Shown piece by piece: positions 1-8,245 of a stretch of DNA of 64,000 nucleotides. Made by a program: the position numbers and the translations under genes. The notes under the pieces are model-generated. The model had not been told where the DNA came from. It made no database searches and saw nothing but the letters and a program-made list of their open reading frames with translations. Every line of letters starts with the position of its first letter. Positions within the stretch are counted from its first letter, which is position 1. The DNA is taken from assembly GCF_038446665.1 (NCBI RefSeq), contig NZ_CP151802.1, positions 2,294,001-2,358,000 of the forward strand, read 5' to 3'. Source of the DNA: Lysobacter sp. FW306-1B-D06B (GTDB lineage: Bacteria > Pseudomonadota > Gammaproteobacteria > Xanthomonadales > Xanthomonadaceae).

Positions 1-228
1 GTACTGGTCTTCCACCGGGTTCCACTGCGCGGTGATGAAGAAGTCCAGGCCTTCGGTCGCCAGCACGTGGCGGCCGCCCCACAGCATCGACAGCGCCGCG
101 CTGGCGAGCGCGACCAGCACGAAGATCACCGTGCCGGTGAGGACATAGCGGAACAGCTTGTCGTTGCGCGCGTCCTTGTGGTCGCGCGATTTGGGAAGCT
201 GCGCAGCAGGAAGGGTGGTGGTGTTCAT
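1..228 (-). CDS. pstC: Phosphate ABC transporter permease PstC (partial, N-terminal 76 residues)
   Basis: The gene enters from the left edge, so only the first 76 codons are visible. The start ATG (226-228) gives MNTTTLPAAQ, a charged cytoplasmic stretch (KSRDHKDARNDK), one hydrophobic segment at about residues 28-48, then WGGRHVLATEGLDFF and QWNPVEDQY, a layout typical of PstC N termini. PstC is one of two inner-membrane permease subunits of the PstSCAB phosphate importer. It lies 400 bases downstream of pstS on the same strand, which supports the call. PstA and PstB would be expected further left, outside the window. The product is confident; the length cannot be judged. Confidence 0.85.
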   Translation of the reverse strand, partial: MNTTTLPAAQLPKSRDHKDARNDKLFRYVLTGTVIFVLVALASAALSMLWGGRHVLATEGLDFFITAQWNPVEDQY

Positions 229-628
229 CCGGTGGGCTTCTTGTGGCCTGTTCCGAGGTTTTCGTCATGCCCGCGAAAGCGGGAGGCCATGGACGTACTG
301 GTCGTATCGCGGGGAGAGAGGGAGGGCGATCCGGTTCGTGCGTTCATGGTTCTCCGCGTTCGCGGGATGACGTGGTGCTTCGTGCGTCTTGCGTGGTGCG
401 GGACGTGATGCGCTTGCGCTTGCTTCGTGACGGGTGTCTGCGCTTGATCTTTTGCCGTCATTCCCGCGAAGGCGGGGTCCTTTGGGCCGCCGCAGGGCGG
501 CTCTATCCAACTGTCAGGTTCGTCACTCTCTACGGAAGGCGGAATGGGATCTGCGAGTTGGATCCCCGCCTTCGCGGGGATGACGAATTGGCAAAGCCGC
601 TCGCGCTGAGCGCGAGCGGGCCAATTCG
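229..628. repeat. Non-coding spacer between pstS and pstC filled with REP-like inverted repeats
   Basis: No gene is supported here. The spacer holds three copies of a palindromic repeat with core CCCGCGAA(G/A)GCGGG: 264-289, 457-480 (plus orientation) and 559-584 (inverted). At its right end is a nested hairpin (582-630, listed separately). Such elements between a binding-protein gene and its permease gene often stabilise the upstream mRNA or reduce read-through. That role is inference here. Confidence 0.7.
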
Positions 629-630
629 TC
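582..630 (-). terminator. Nested hairpin abutting the pstS stop codon
   Basis: The outer arms GACGAATTGGC (582-592) and GCCAATTCGTC (620-630) are exact inverted repeats. They enclose inner arms CCGCTCGCGC (597-606) and GCGCGAGCGG (610-619) with a 3-base loop and a 4-base bulge. The outer arm overlaps two bases of the pstS stop codon (629-631). There is no T-tract on the minus strand, so it is more likely an attenuator or an RNA-stability element than a strong intrinsic terminator. Confidence 0.55.
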
Positions 631-1729
631 ACTTGAACTCCGCCGCCCAATACGCCTCGACCTGCTGCACCAGCGCCGGCGGCAGCGGGACGTAGTCCAG
701 TGCCTGCGCCTGCTGCTGGCCGTTCTCGAAGGCCCACTTGAAGAACGCGCGCGTGTCCGCGGCGCGCTTGGCGTCCTTGGGCTGCTTGTGCATCAGGATG
801 AAGTTGGTGGCGGTGATCGGCCATGCGTTCGCATCGGCCGCATTGGTGATCACCAGGTTGAAGTCCTTCGCGTTCGCCCAGTCGGCGCCTGCGGCGGCGG
901 CCTGGAAGCTTTCCGCGCTCGGCTGCACCCAGTTGCCGGCGGCGTTCTGCAGCGAGGCGTAGGCCATCTTGTTCTGCAGCGCGTAGGCCAGTTCGACGTA
1001 ACCGATCGAACCCTTGATCTGCTTCACGTAGGACGCGACGCCTTCGTTGCCCTTGCCGCCCACGCCGCCCGGCCACTGCACGGACGTGCCTTCGCCGACC
1101 TTCGCCTTCCAGTCCGGCGAGACCTTGGACAGGTAGTTGGTGAAGTTGAACGTCGTGCCCGAACCGTCGGAGCGGTGCACGATGTTGATCTTCGTCGCCG
1201 GCAGCGCCACGCCCGGATTCGCCGCGGCGATGGCCGCGTCGTTCCACATCGTGACCTTGCCCGCGAAGATGTCCGCCAGCAGCGGGCCGGTGAGGCGCAG
1301 CTTGCCGGCTTCGATGCCTTCGACATTGATCACCGGCACCACGCCGCCGATGGCCGACGGGAACTGGCCCAGGCCGGCGGTTGCGAGTTCATCGGACGGC
1401 AGCGGCTTGTCGGAGGAACCGAAGTCCACCGTGCCGGCCTTGATCTGGGCGATGCCGCCGCCGGAACCGATCGACTGGTAGTTGACCTTGGCGCCGGTGG
1501 CCTTGTTGTAGTCGTCCGACCACTTGGAGATCAGCGGGTAGATGAAGGTCGCGCCGGCGCCGGTGATCTGCGCGGCGACCTGGTCGCCGGCCGGTGCGCC
1601 CGCAGCGGGCGCGCCCGTGTCGGCGGCCGTGGCCTGCGGGTTGGCGTTGTCGCCGGCGGGCTTGCAGGCCGCGACGGTGAGGGCGATGGCGAAAGCGAGG
1701 GCGGCAATACGGGCCGACGACGGGTTCAT
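629..1729 (-). CDS. pstS: Phosphate-binding protein PstS, lipoprotein form
   Basis: This is a 366-residue substrate-binding protein of the PstSCAB high-affinity phosphate importer. The N terminus has a hydrophobic core ending in the lipobox VAAC, so Cys22 should be lipidated and the protein anchored to a membrane. An Ala/Pro/Gly-rich linker (about 24-52) follows. PstS motifs are TGAGATFIYP (56-65), SIGSGGGIAQIK with VDFGSSDKPL, and the phosphate loop RSDGSGTTFNF. The start at 1729 was preferred to an upstream ATG because GGAG lies 7 bases before it and the lipoprotein signal begins there. It lies between a second pstS and pstC on the same strand. A Pho-box-like repeat lies 63 bases upstream. 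Confidence 0.93.
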   Translation of the reverse strand: MNPSSARIAALAFAIALTVAACKPAGDNANPQATAADTGAPAAGAPAGDQVAAQITGAGATFIYPLISKWSDDYNKATGAKVNYQSIGSGGGIAQIKAGTVDFGSSDKPLPSDELATAGLGQFPSAIGGVVPVINVEGIEAGKLRLTGPLLADIFAGKVTMWNDAAIAAANPGVALPATKINIVHRSDGSGTTFNFTNYLSKVSPDWKAKVGEGTSVQWPGGVGGKGNEGVASYVKQIKGSIGYVELAYALQNKMAYASLQNAAGNWVQPSAESFQAAAAGADWANAKDFNLVITNAADANAWPITATNFILMHKQPKDAKRAADTRAFFKWAFENGQQQAQALDYVPLPPALVQQVEAYWAAEFK

Positions 1730-1792
1730 GCGCAGCTCCAAGGGGAAGGATTCCGGCTCGCGGGCCGGGCTGCGCCATTTGATGATCTTTTT

Positions 1793-1810
1793 GTTACAGC
1801 CCAATGACAT
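1793..1810 (-). promoter_or_regulatory. Pho-box-like repeat upstream of lipoprotein pstS
   Basis: On the minus strand the sequence ATGTCAT-TGGG-CTGTAAC forms two 7-mers spaced 11 bases apart, the PhoB-box layout (CTGTCAT N4 CTGTCAT). A further TGTGAC-like half site lies just upstream, around 1816-1821. The distance to the start codon is 63 bases. PhoB control is inferred from pattern and context. Confidence 0.55.
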
Positions 1811-2070
1811 CTGACCGTCACATTTCTGTAGTGATGGCCGGAAGCGCGTCTTTGCCCCCTCCCCAGCGTGCGGTTTGCTCCCGCCCCTGCTTGCAGGGGA
1901 GGGCTGGGGAGGGGGGCGAAGCCGTGTAACGGCGAGGTTTGCCGGACCGCTCGGCGCTGGCGCGCCTCACACCCCCTCCCAACCCTCCCCCTGCAAGCAG
2001 GGGGAGGGGCAAAGAGCGCGGCGCGAGGGATTTCGTCTGGTGCGCCAGGCTCCAGCCAGGACACCGGAGG

Positions 2071-2107
2071 GAAAAAACAAAGAAGGCGGGCACAAGGCCC
2101 GCCTTCC
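2071..2107 (-). terminator. Rho-independent terminator of the second pstS
   Basis: Read on the minus strand, AAGGCGGGC-CTTGT-GCCCGCCTT is followed by CTTTGTTTTTT. It begins about 25 bases past the stop codon at 2133. It would separate this pstS from the downstream lipoprotein pstS, which has its own Pho-like box. Confidence 0.8.
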
Positions 2108-2132
2108 GGTGACGCCTGAATCCGCGAGCGGA

Positions 2133-3152
2133 TCAGTAGTTCATGTTCGTCGACCAATACGTCTCGATCTGCTTCACCAGCGCGTCCGGCAGCGGGACGT
2201 AGTCCAGCGCCTTGGCCTGCGTGTCGCCGTTGGCGTAGACCCAGCGGAAGAATTCCTTGGCGTTCTTGGCGCCGGCGGCGTTCTTGGGCTGCTTGTACAT
2301 CAGGATGAAGTTGGTGGCGGTGATCGGCCAGGAGTTCGCGCCCGGCGCATTCGTCATCACCAGGTAGAAGTCCTTCGCGTTGCCCCACTCGGCGCTGGCG
2401 GCAGCGGCCTGGAAGGACTCGTCCGACGGCAGCACGAAGTTGCCAGCGGCGTTCTTCAGGCGCGAGTAGGCCATCTTGTTCTGCAGCGCGTAGGACAGCT
2501 CGACGTAACCGATGCCGCCGACGATCTGCTTCACGTACGCGGCGACGCCCTCGTTGCCCTTGCCGCCGATGCCCACCGGCCACTTCACGGCGGTGCCTTC
2601 ACCGACCTTCGACTTCCAGTCCGGCGACACCTTCGACAGGTAGTTGACGAAGTTGAAGGTGGTGCCCGAGCCGTCCGAACGGTGCACGACGGTGATCTTG
2701 CGGTCCGGCAGCTGCACGCCGCCGTTGAGCGCGGCGATCGCCGGGTCGTTCCACTTGGTGATCTTGCCCAGGAAGATATTGGCCAGCGTTTCGCCGTCCA
2801 GCTTCAGGGCGCCGGAGGCGATGCCCGGCACGTTGACGACCGGCACCACGCCGCCGATGACCGACGGGAACTGCGCCAAGCCGAACTGCGCCAGCTCTTC
2901 GGGCTTCATCGGCGCGTCGGAGGAACCGAAGTCGACCGTCGCGGCCTTGATCTGGGCGATGCCGCCGCCGGAACCGATCGACTGGTAGTTCACCTTCTTG
3001 CCGGCGGCCTTGTTGTAGTCGGCCGACCACTTCGACATGACCGGGTACACGAACGACGCGCCGGCGCCGGTGACGTCGGCGGCCTGCGCGGTGATCGCGA
3101 AGGTACCGGCGACCGCAATCGCGGCGAGGCGGAACTGGATGGACTTGAACAC
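2133..3152 (-). CDS. pstS: Phosphate-binding protein PstS, secreted soluble form
   Basis: This is a 339-residue periplasmic phosphate-binding protein, a paralogue of its downstream neighbour. I chose the GTG at 3150-3152 because AGGAG sits 6 bases upstream and the signal peptide starts there: hydrophobic residues 9-20, predicted cleavage after AQA (24). The family motifs are TGAGASFVYP, SIGSGGGIAQIK, VDFGSSDAPM and RSDGSGTTFNF. Unlike its neighbour it has no lipobox Cys, so it should diffuse freely in the periplasm. It has its own terminator and two Pho-box-like repeats upstream, and it follows a phosphate-porin gene on the same strand. Confidence 0.93.
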   Translation of the reverse strand: MFKSIQFRLAAIAVAGTFAITAQAADVTGAGASFVYPVMSKWSADYNKAAGKKVNYQSIGSGGGIAQIKAATVDFGSSDAPMKPEELAQFGLAQFPSVIGGVVPVVNVPGIASGALKLDGETLANIFLGKITKWNDPAIAALNGGVQLPDRKITVVHRSDGSGTTFNFVNYLSKVSPDWKSKVGEGTAVKWPVGIGGKGNEGVAAYVKQIVGGIGYVELSYALQNKMAYSRLKNAAGNFVLPSDESFQAAAASAEWGNAKDFYLVMTNAPGANSWPITATNFILMYKQPKNAAGAKNAKEFFRWVYANGDTQAKALDYVPLPDALVKQIETYWSTNMNY

Positions 3153-3476
3153 AGAGCTCTCCTGGAGTGGACGACGGGCCTGACCCGTACGACGCGCATT
3201 TGACGACGGTTGCATGACAGCGCCGGGACCGGTGTGTGACAGCGGTGTTACGGCGCGATCCCATCGACGTTCCCCCTCTCCCGCGCGCGGGAGACGGGCT
3301 TCGCGAGATCGATTGCAAAAAAAGGGCGCGGCCGAAGGACCGCGCCCGGAGGGGAGGAAACAAAAAGAGAGAGAAGACTTTCGTAGCCCGGGTAAGCGCA
3401 ACGCACCCGGGACATTGCATGGGTGAAGCAACCCGGGTGCGGCCTTCGGCCTTACCCGGGCAACGTGCTGGATCGC
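3153..3476. repeat. Spacer between porin and soluble pstS with inverted repeat
   Basis: There is no gene. Apart from the Pho-like boxes, this spacer holds a CCCTCTCCCGCGCGCGGGAG hairpin near 3274-3294. It also holds a large inverted repeat with GTAGCCCGGGTAAGCG (3383-3398) facing GGCCTTACCCGGGCAACG (3448-3465). The latter belongs to a family seen again at 4921-5002 and 50748-50820. It sits just past the porin stop codon. Confidence 0.6.
3201..3253 (-). promoter_or_regulatory. Two Pho-box-like repeats upstream of soluble pstS
   Basis: On the minus strand, CTGTCAT-GCAA-CCGTCGT (3203-3220) and CCGTAAC-ACCG-CTGTCAC (3236-3253) each show two 7-mers at an 11-base period, matching the PhoB-box layout. 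The nearer box is about 50 bases before the GTG start. Tandem boxes are common at strongly phosphate-regulated promoters; the regulation itself is inferred. Confidence 0.65.
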
Positions 3477-4763
3477 TTACCAGTAGAACTGCATGCGCGC
3501 TTCGAAGATGTTCGGGTTGTCGTCGACCTTGCGGTTGACGAGCACGTTCTGGTTGGCCGGATTGACCAGGCCGGTGGCCGGGGTGCGGGCCATGAACTTC
3601 GAGCTGTCGACCATCACGTAGTTCAGCATGAACTTGAAGTTCGAACGCCAGTACCAGTTCACGCCGACCGTCCAGGTGTCCATCTCGCCACCCAGGACGC
3701 CGTCGACGGCCGCCGCTGCGGTCGGCGAGGTCGGCGCGATGACGATGCCGTCGTCCAGGTCGATCGAGTCGTAACGCGCGCCGACCTGCCACATGCCGCT
3801 GGCGGGTTCGTCGGGCAGCGGGGTCGTCGGCACGCCGTCCTTGTAGCCCCAGGTCTCGCCGGTGATGTTCCACAGGCCGCTGACGTACCAGCTGTTGCCG
3901 TCGAAGTTGTGCGACTGGCGCGGGTTGCCGTTCGGGTAACGCTCGACCTTGGTCTGCATGTACTCGCCCTGCACCTTGACCGGGCCGGTGACCCACATGG
4001 CCTCGGCCCCGACGGTCTTCTGGCGATCGGTATTGGTCATGTTGCCGGTGTCGACCAGGCGCGTGCCGGACAGGTCGGCGCCCGGACGGGCACGCAGGCG
4101 GACGGTGTCCTGGAAGGTGTCGTAATCCACGTACGACAGACCGAGGTGGACGATGCTGCCCTTGTCGTTGATCGGCGCCCAGTTACCGCGCAGGCCGTAG
4201 CCCGGGCCGTGCGGCGTCGGAGCCGGGTGCTCGGTCAGCTCGCGGGTGAAGTAGCTGGCGGTGAAGCCCCAGTCGTTGGTGCCGTAGCGGTACTGGCCGC
4301 CCAGGCGACGGGCCACGCCGAAGGTGTTGGTGACCAGCGCCTTGGCGATGAAGTCGTTGTTCTTGGTCGAGGACAGCTCTTCCAGGCTGTTGGGCTGCTT
4401 GAACTGGCCCAGCTGGAAGAAGTGGTTGGAATCGCCGCGGATCTTGTACTTGGCGTTGACGTCCAGCCACTTGTCGGCCTTGGCGTCGTAGCCGACGACC
4501 CACTCGAAGTTGCCCGGGCCCTTGCCCTTGAGCACCAGCTCGGCGCGGCGCAGCTCGTTGTCGCTGTCGCGACCGTCGAGGGTGTCGCCACCGACGTTGA
4601 GGTCGGCGAAGTCGCTGTCGAAGTAGTTGTAGTCGGCCTGGACGAGGCCTTCGAAGGAGACTTCGGAGTTGCCGATCACGTCGAGCGCGATTTCGGCATG
4701 CGCGGCGGGCGCGACGAGAGCGGCGAGCAGCGCGACGGACAGGGTGCTGCGGGAGAGTTTCAT
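3477..4763 (-). CDS. Phosphate-selective porin, OprP/OprO family
   Basis: This is a 428-residue outer-membrane channel. It has a signal peptide MKLSRSTLSV...APAAHA (cleavage near residue 23). Alternating polar and aromatic beta-strands follow, such as GLVQADYNYFDSD, FEWVVGYDAKADK and WTVGVNWYWRSNFKFMLNY, and it ends in ...ARMQFYW, an aromatic terminus typical of beta-barrels inserted by Bam. The pattern VQADYNYF plus LRRAELVLKGK is characteristic of OprP/OprO porins, which admit phosphate or polyphosphate. Its place directly before two pstS genes and behind Pho-like boxes supports a phosphate role. Anion selectivity cannot be proved from sequence alone. Confidence 0.88.
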   Translation of the reverse strand: MKLSRSTLSVALLAALVAPAAHAEIALDVIGNSEVSFEGLVQADYNYFDSDFADLNVGGDTLDGRDSDNELRRAELVLKGKGPGNFEWVVGYDAKADKWLDVNAKYKIRGDSNHFFQLGQFKQPNSLEELSSTKNNDFIAKALVTNTFGVARRLGGQYRYGTNDWGFTASYFTRELTEHPAPTPHGPGYGLRGNWAPINDKGSIVHLGLSYVDYDTFQDTVRLRARPGADLSGTRLVDTGNMTNTDRQKTVGAEAMWVTGPVKVQGEYMQTKVERYPNGNPRQSHNFDGNSWYVSGLWNITGETWGYKDGVPTTPLPDEPASGMWQVGARYDSIDLDDGIVIAPTSPTAAAAVDGVLGGEMDTWTVGVNWYWRSNFKFMLNYVMVDSSKFMARTPATGLVNPANQNVLVNRKVDDNPNIFEARMQFYW

Positions 4764-5244
4764 GGACGTTAGCCCTTGGGGCGATGAGAAGACGCTGCGC
4801 AGGCTAGGTCGTGAAGGTTGCGTAAATGTGACAACGCTGACTTATTTCGCTGCGATGACGCGCGCATGACGAAGCGGCCGATGGGCGGTGAGGTGTTGGG
4901 GGCGGGGTTAGGCACTTGTGGCCTGGGCAAGCGAAGCGCACCCGGGATGGACGCACCTGTAGCTCGCCGCGCCCCGGGTGCGCTTCGCTTACCCGGGCTA
5001 CGACGGCTGTCATCTCGAAGACACCGTCATCCCGGCGAAGGCCTGTCCTGAGCTTGTCGAAGGGCCGGGGTCCGGGCTGTCACCCTATCCGCCTCATCAC
5101 GTCATTCCAGCGAAAGCTGGAATCCATTTGGACTTTCGCGCAGGTCAAGAACACCCGTGCGGCCGCGCATCGCAAGGTTTGGAGTTGCCACTGCGTTGCC
5201 CCTCACCCCAACCCCTCTCCCGGTGGGAGAGGGGCTTGAAGGCG
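4764..5244. repeat. Spacer between porin and nth filled with three repeat families
   Basis: No gene is supported. After the Pho-like boxes come: a large inverted repeat (left arm GCAAGCGAAGCGCACCCGGG at 4927-4946, right arm CCCGGGTGCGCTTCGCTTAC at 4973-4992); a GTCATCCCGGCGAAGG element at 5026-5041 running into CCTGAGCTTGTCGAAGG (5047-5063); a REP copy at 5101-5126; and a CCCCTCTCCCGGTGGGAGAG hairpin at 5212-5231, just past the nth stop. Confidence 0.65.
4817..4872 (-). promoter_or_regulatory. Pho-box-like repeats upstream of the porin
   Basis: On the minus strand, TCGTCAT-GCGC-GCGTCAT (4855-4872) is a clear pair of 7-mers with an 11-base period. TTGTCAC-ATTT-ACGCAAC (4817-4834) is a weaker second copy nearer the gene. 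They lie 53-110 bases before the porin start. The assignment rests on pattern and on the shared phosphate context. Confidence 0.55.
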
Positions 5245-5961
5245 TCAACCCAGAACCGGCTCCGGCTCCCCCGGCGTCTTGTCCGGGTAGCGGCAGATGT
5301 CGCGGATCACGCAATGCGGGCAGTCGGGCTTGCGCGCCTTGCACACGTAGCGGCCGTGCAGGATGAGCCAGTGATGGGCGTCGTGCAGGTATTCGGGCGG
5401 GACGACCTTGAGCAGCCCGTCTTCGACCGCGCGCACGGTCTTGCCTGGCGCCAGCCCGGTCCGGTTCGCGACGCGGAAGATGTGCGTGTCCACCGCCATC
5501 GTCGGTTCGCCGAAGGCGGTGTTGAGCACGACGTTCGCCGTCTTGCGTCCCACGCCGGGCAGGGCTTCTAGTGCGTCGCGATTGCGCGGCACTTCACCGC
5601 CGTGGTGTTCAATCAACTGCTGCGCCATCGCCACCACGTTGGCCGCCTTGGTGTTGTAGAGGCCGATGGTGGAGATGTACGGCTTGAGTCCTTCCACGCC
5701 CAGCTTCGCGATGGCCTGCGGCGTGTTCGCCACGGGGAACAGCTTGCGCGTGGCCTTGTTGACGCCCACGTCGGTGGCCTGCGCGGACAACGTCACCGCC
5801 ACGAGCAGTTCATAGGGCGTGGTGAATTCCAGTTCGGTCTCGGGCTTGGGGTTGAGCTGCTTCAACCGCGCGAACAGGGTGTGGATCTGCTCGGCGGACA
5901 GGCGGCTCGTGCGCCGCGCGCGCTTGGCGGCGGGCTTCTTCTTCGTGGCAGCGGGCGTCAT
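5245..5961 (-). CDS. nth: Endonuclease III (DNA glycosylase/AP lyase)
   Basis: This is a 238-residue base-excision repair enzyme that removes oxidised pyrimidines and cleaves abasic sites. The helix-hairpin-helix motif LPGVGRKTA contains the catalytic Lys140, and VDTHIFRV holds the catalytic Asp158. The 4Fe-4S cluster loop is complete: Cys207, 214, 217 and 223 in C-X6-C-X2-C-X5-C spacing. The first 20 residues (KKKPAAKRARR) are a basic extension compared with the usual family length of about 210. The start ATG overlaps the stop of the upstream Cys-rich gene (ATGA), implying coupled translation. Confidence 0.96.
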   Translation of the reverse strand: MTPAATKKKPAAKRARRTSRLSAEQIHTLFARLKQLNPKPETELEFTTPYELLVAVTLSAQATDVGVNKATRKLFPVANTPQAIAKLGVEGLKPYISTIGLYNTKAANVVAMAQQLIEHHGGEVPRNRDALEALPGVGRKTANVVLNTAFGEPTMAVDTHIFRVANRTGLAPGKTVRAVEDGLLKVVPPEYLHDAHHWLILHGRYVCKARKPDCPHCVIRDICRYPDKTPGEPEPVLG

Positions 5962-6352
5962 GGCTTGTGGCGTTGCGCGGCCTTCTCGCGCGCACGCGCG
6001 AGCGCGGCGGCGGCGGCCGAGGGCAGGGCGGGTTTGGGCGCGCTGGGCGTCGCTTCGCTGGAGGGCACGACGCTGCGCTTGAGCGCGCGTTCGCGTGCGA
6101 TGCGTTCCAGTCGTGCGTTGCGGGTGCGGTAGCGTTCGCGCGCGGCCAGTGCGCTGGAGCGTGCATCGCGTGCGGCGTGCAGCACCGCGCGGCAATCGTC
6201 GCTGCATGACGTGCATTGCAGATCGCGATCGAGCAGGCCGGCCTCGATCGCGCGATCCACATCGTCCACGCGCAAGGCCGCATTGATCGCATGCACCGCG
6301 GCGCCGCGCGGATCGCGGCAACCGCATGCGCATTCGCCGGGCGCGTGCTGCA

Positions 6353-6353
<1 letters not shown>
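5958..6353 (-). CDS. Small Cys-rich protein of unknown function, coupled to nth
   Basis: This 131-residue protein matches no family I recognise. It starts MQHAPGECACGCRDPRG and has a second cysteine cluster CTSCSDDC at about residues 47-54, so it has seven cysteines in its first 60 residues and none after. The rest is an Arg/Ala-rich, probably helical or disordered tail. The cysteines suggest metal or Fe-S binding, which is inference. Its start codon overlaps the stop of the enoyl-CoA hydratase (TGATG) and its stop overlaps the nth start (ATGA), so all three are very likely cotranscribed. In many gammaproteobacteria an rnfB-type gene precedes nth; this protein does not look like RnfB. Confidence 0.7.
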
Positions 6354-7135
<782 letters not shown>

Positions 7136-7354
7136 GGGAAGGCGGTCTTGGAGGGGTGGAAGAGGGCGGGGGCTGCCGTCTGCCGGGGCGCGGAACTTCG
7201 GCCCCGGAACCGCTGTCAGAGCGGTTCGGCGTCAGTGGCGATTAAGCACGGGCGCCGGTATCCTAGCGCGTCCATCCGGGTCCATTCGACCGGTGCGGGC
7301 CTTATCACTAAGGAGCGGTAGTCCCGCCCCGAGCCATCACGGAGATTCCATCGA

Positions 7355-8041
7355 ATGAAGTTGCGTTTGATCGCTGCCGCTGTCGCGGCCCTGGCACTGA
7401 CCGCCGGCAACGCCGTCGCGCAGGACACCTCGAGCGAGAAGGGCAAGCTGAGCTACGCGCTCGGTTACGACCTGGGTCGCAACGCCATCGAGAGCGGTGA
7501 ACAGGTCGATGTGAACACCATCGTCAAGGGTCTGCAGGACGGCTACGCCAAGAAGCAGCCGTCGGTGCCGGTCGACCAGCTGCGCACTGCGGTGCAGAAC
7601 ATGCAGCAGCGCCAGCAGGCCAAGGCCAAGGCGGAGTGGGACAAGGCCGCCTCGACCAACAAGGCCAAGAGCGATCAGTTCATCGCCGCCAACAAGGCCA
7701 AGGCCGGCGTGAAGGCGCTGCCGAGCGGCGTGCAGTACCGCGAGATCGAGAAGGGCACCGGCGCCAAGCCGACCCAGGCCAGCACCGTGCAGTTGGAAGT
7801 CGCCGGTCCCTACGCGTGGGGCGAGCGTCCGGCGCAGGCGCGTCCGGCGCAGCAGATCCCGTCGATCAAGGTGAGCGACATCGAAATGGCCGCCATGCGC
7901 GAAGCGCTGCTGCAGATGCCGGCCGGCTCGAAGTGGGAAATCACCCTGCCGTCCGACAAGGCCTACGGCGCCGATCCGCGCACGCCGTTCCCGCCGAACG
8001 TGGCCGTGCAGTTCGAAGTGAAGCTGGTCAGCGTCAAGTGA
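7355..8041 (+). CDS. FKBP-like peptidyl-prolyl isomerase homologue with degenerate active site
   Basis: This 228-residue exported protein has a signal peptide ending NAVA (22). An FkpA/Mip-type N-terminal dimerisation domain follows (KLSYALGYDLGRNAIESG and a long helix rich in Gln, Lys and Ala), then an FKBP-fold C-terminal domain (about 125-228). The fold motifs LPSGVQYREIEKGTGAKP, KWEITLPSDKAYG and PPNVAVQFEVKLVSV remain. Against FkpA, however, the active-site Tyr of the VNYKG strand, the FD pair of the EFDNSY segment and the Trp of PGWTEGL are all replaced; the middle reads GPYAWGERPAQARPAQQIP. It probably acts as a chaperone rather than an isomerase. GGAG lies upstream of the ATG and a strong terminator follows. 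Confidence 0.8.
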   Translation: MKLRLIAAAVAALALTAGNAVAQDTSSEKGKLSYALGYDLGRNAIESGEQVDVNTIVKGLQDGYAKKQPSVPVDQLRTAVQNMQQRQQAKAKAEWDKAASTNKAKSDQFIAANKAKAGVKALPSGVQYREIEKGTGAKPTQASTVQLEVAGPYAWGERPAQARPAQQIPSIKVSDIEMAAMREALLQMPAGSKWEITLPSDKAYGADPRTPFPPNVAVQFEVKLVSVK

Positions 8042-8050
8042 CGTTTCGGC

Positions 8051-8111
8051 CTGCTCGCGCAGAGCGCGAGCGGGCTTGCCGAAGCGTCGTTACGGCGAAA
8101 GCCGTGATCCA
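8051..8111 (+). repeat. Two short palindromic repeats after the FKBP-like gene
   Basis: CTGCTCGCGC-AGA-GCGCGAGCGGGC (8051-8075) repeats the inner hairpin found at the pstS stop (597-619). It is followed by GTCGTTACGGCGAAAGCCGT (8086-8105), which keeps the layout of the GTCATTCCCGCGAAGG family with compensating stem changes. Confidence 0.45.
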
Positions 8112-8138
8112 GGCCCACAACGCCTGAAGCAACACCAC

Positions 8139-8170
8139 CGTCGAGCCGGCCCCGCCGGCTCGACGTTTTT
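8139..8170 (+). terminator. Rho-independent terminator after the FKBP-like gene
   Basis: A perfect 12-base stem CGTCGAGCCGGC / GCCGGCTCGACG with a CCC loop is followed by TTTTT. It lies about 100 bases past the stop at 8041 and before the DUF1289 gene. Confidence 0.9.
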
Positions 8171-8245
8171 CTGCGATCCGCATCGCAGGCAACACGGACG
8201 TCGCAGGTTGAATCCCATGCAAGCGCGCTTTACGGTAGTCGCTCC

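Larger units (their letters stand above)
1730..2132. repeat. Spacer between the two pstS genes with C/G-rich inverted repeat pair
   Basis: No gene is supported. Two facing copies of a repeat occupy about 1856-2012: CCCCTGCTTGCAGGGG near 1885-1900 and CCCCCTGCAAGCAGGGGG near 1986-2004, each flanked by CCCTCCC runs. The same CCCCTC-rich family recurs near 3274, 5207, 47532 and 56397. The spacer also holds the Pho-like box and the terminator of the upstream pstS. Confidence 0.65.

Noticed and set aside
264..584. CRISPR-like repeats near the left end
   Set aside because: The copies are few, palindromic, in both orientations and irregularly spaced, and no cas genes are present. They are REP elements.
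1868..3203. Plus-strand frames across the two pstS genes
   Set aside because: They cross repeats and run antisense to pstS. The apparent protein is a translation of REP-like DNA and the complementary strand.
5042..5063. CCTGTCCTGAGCTTGTCGAAGG as a possible coding remnant or attachment site
   Set aside because: It is a short repeat of a type I recall as widespread in proteobacterial intergenic DNA. No integrase or duplication accompanies it.
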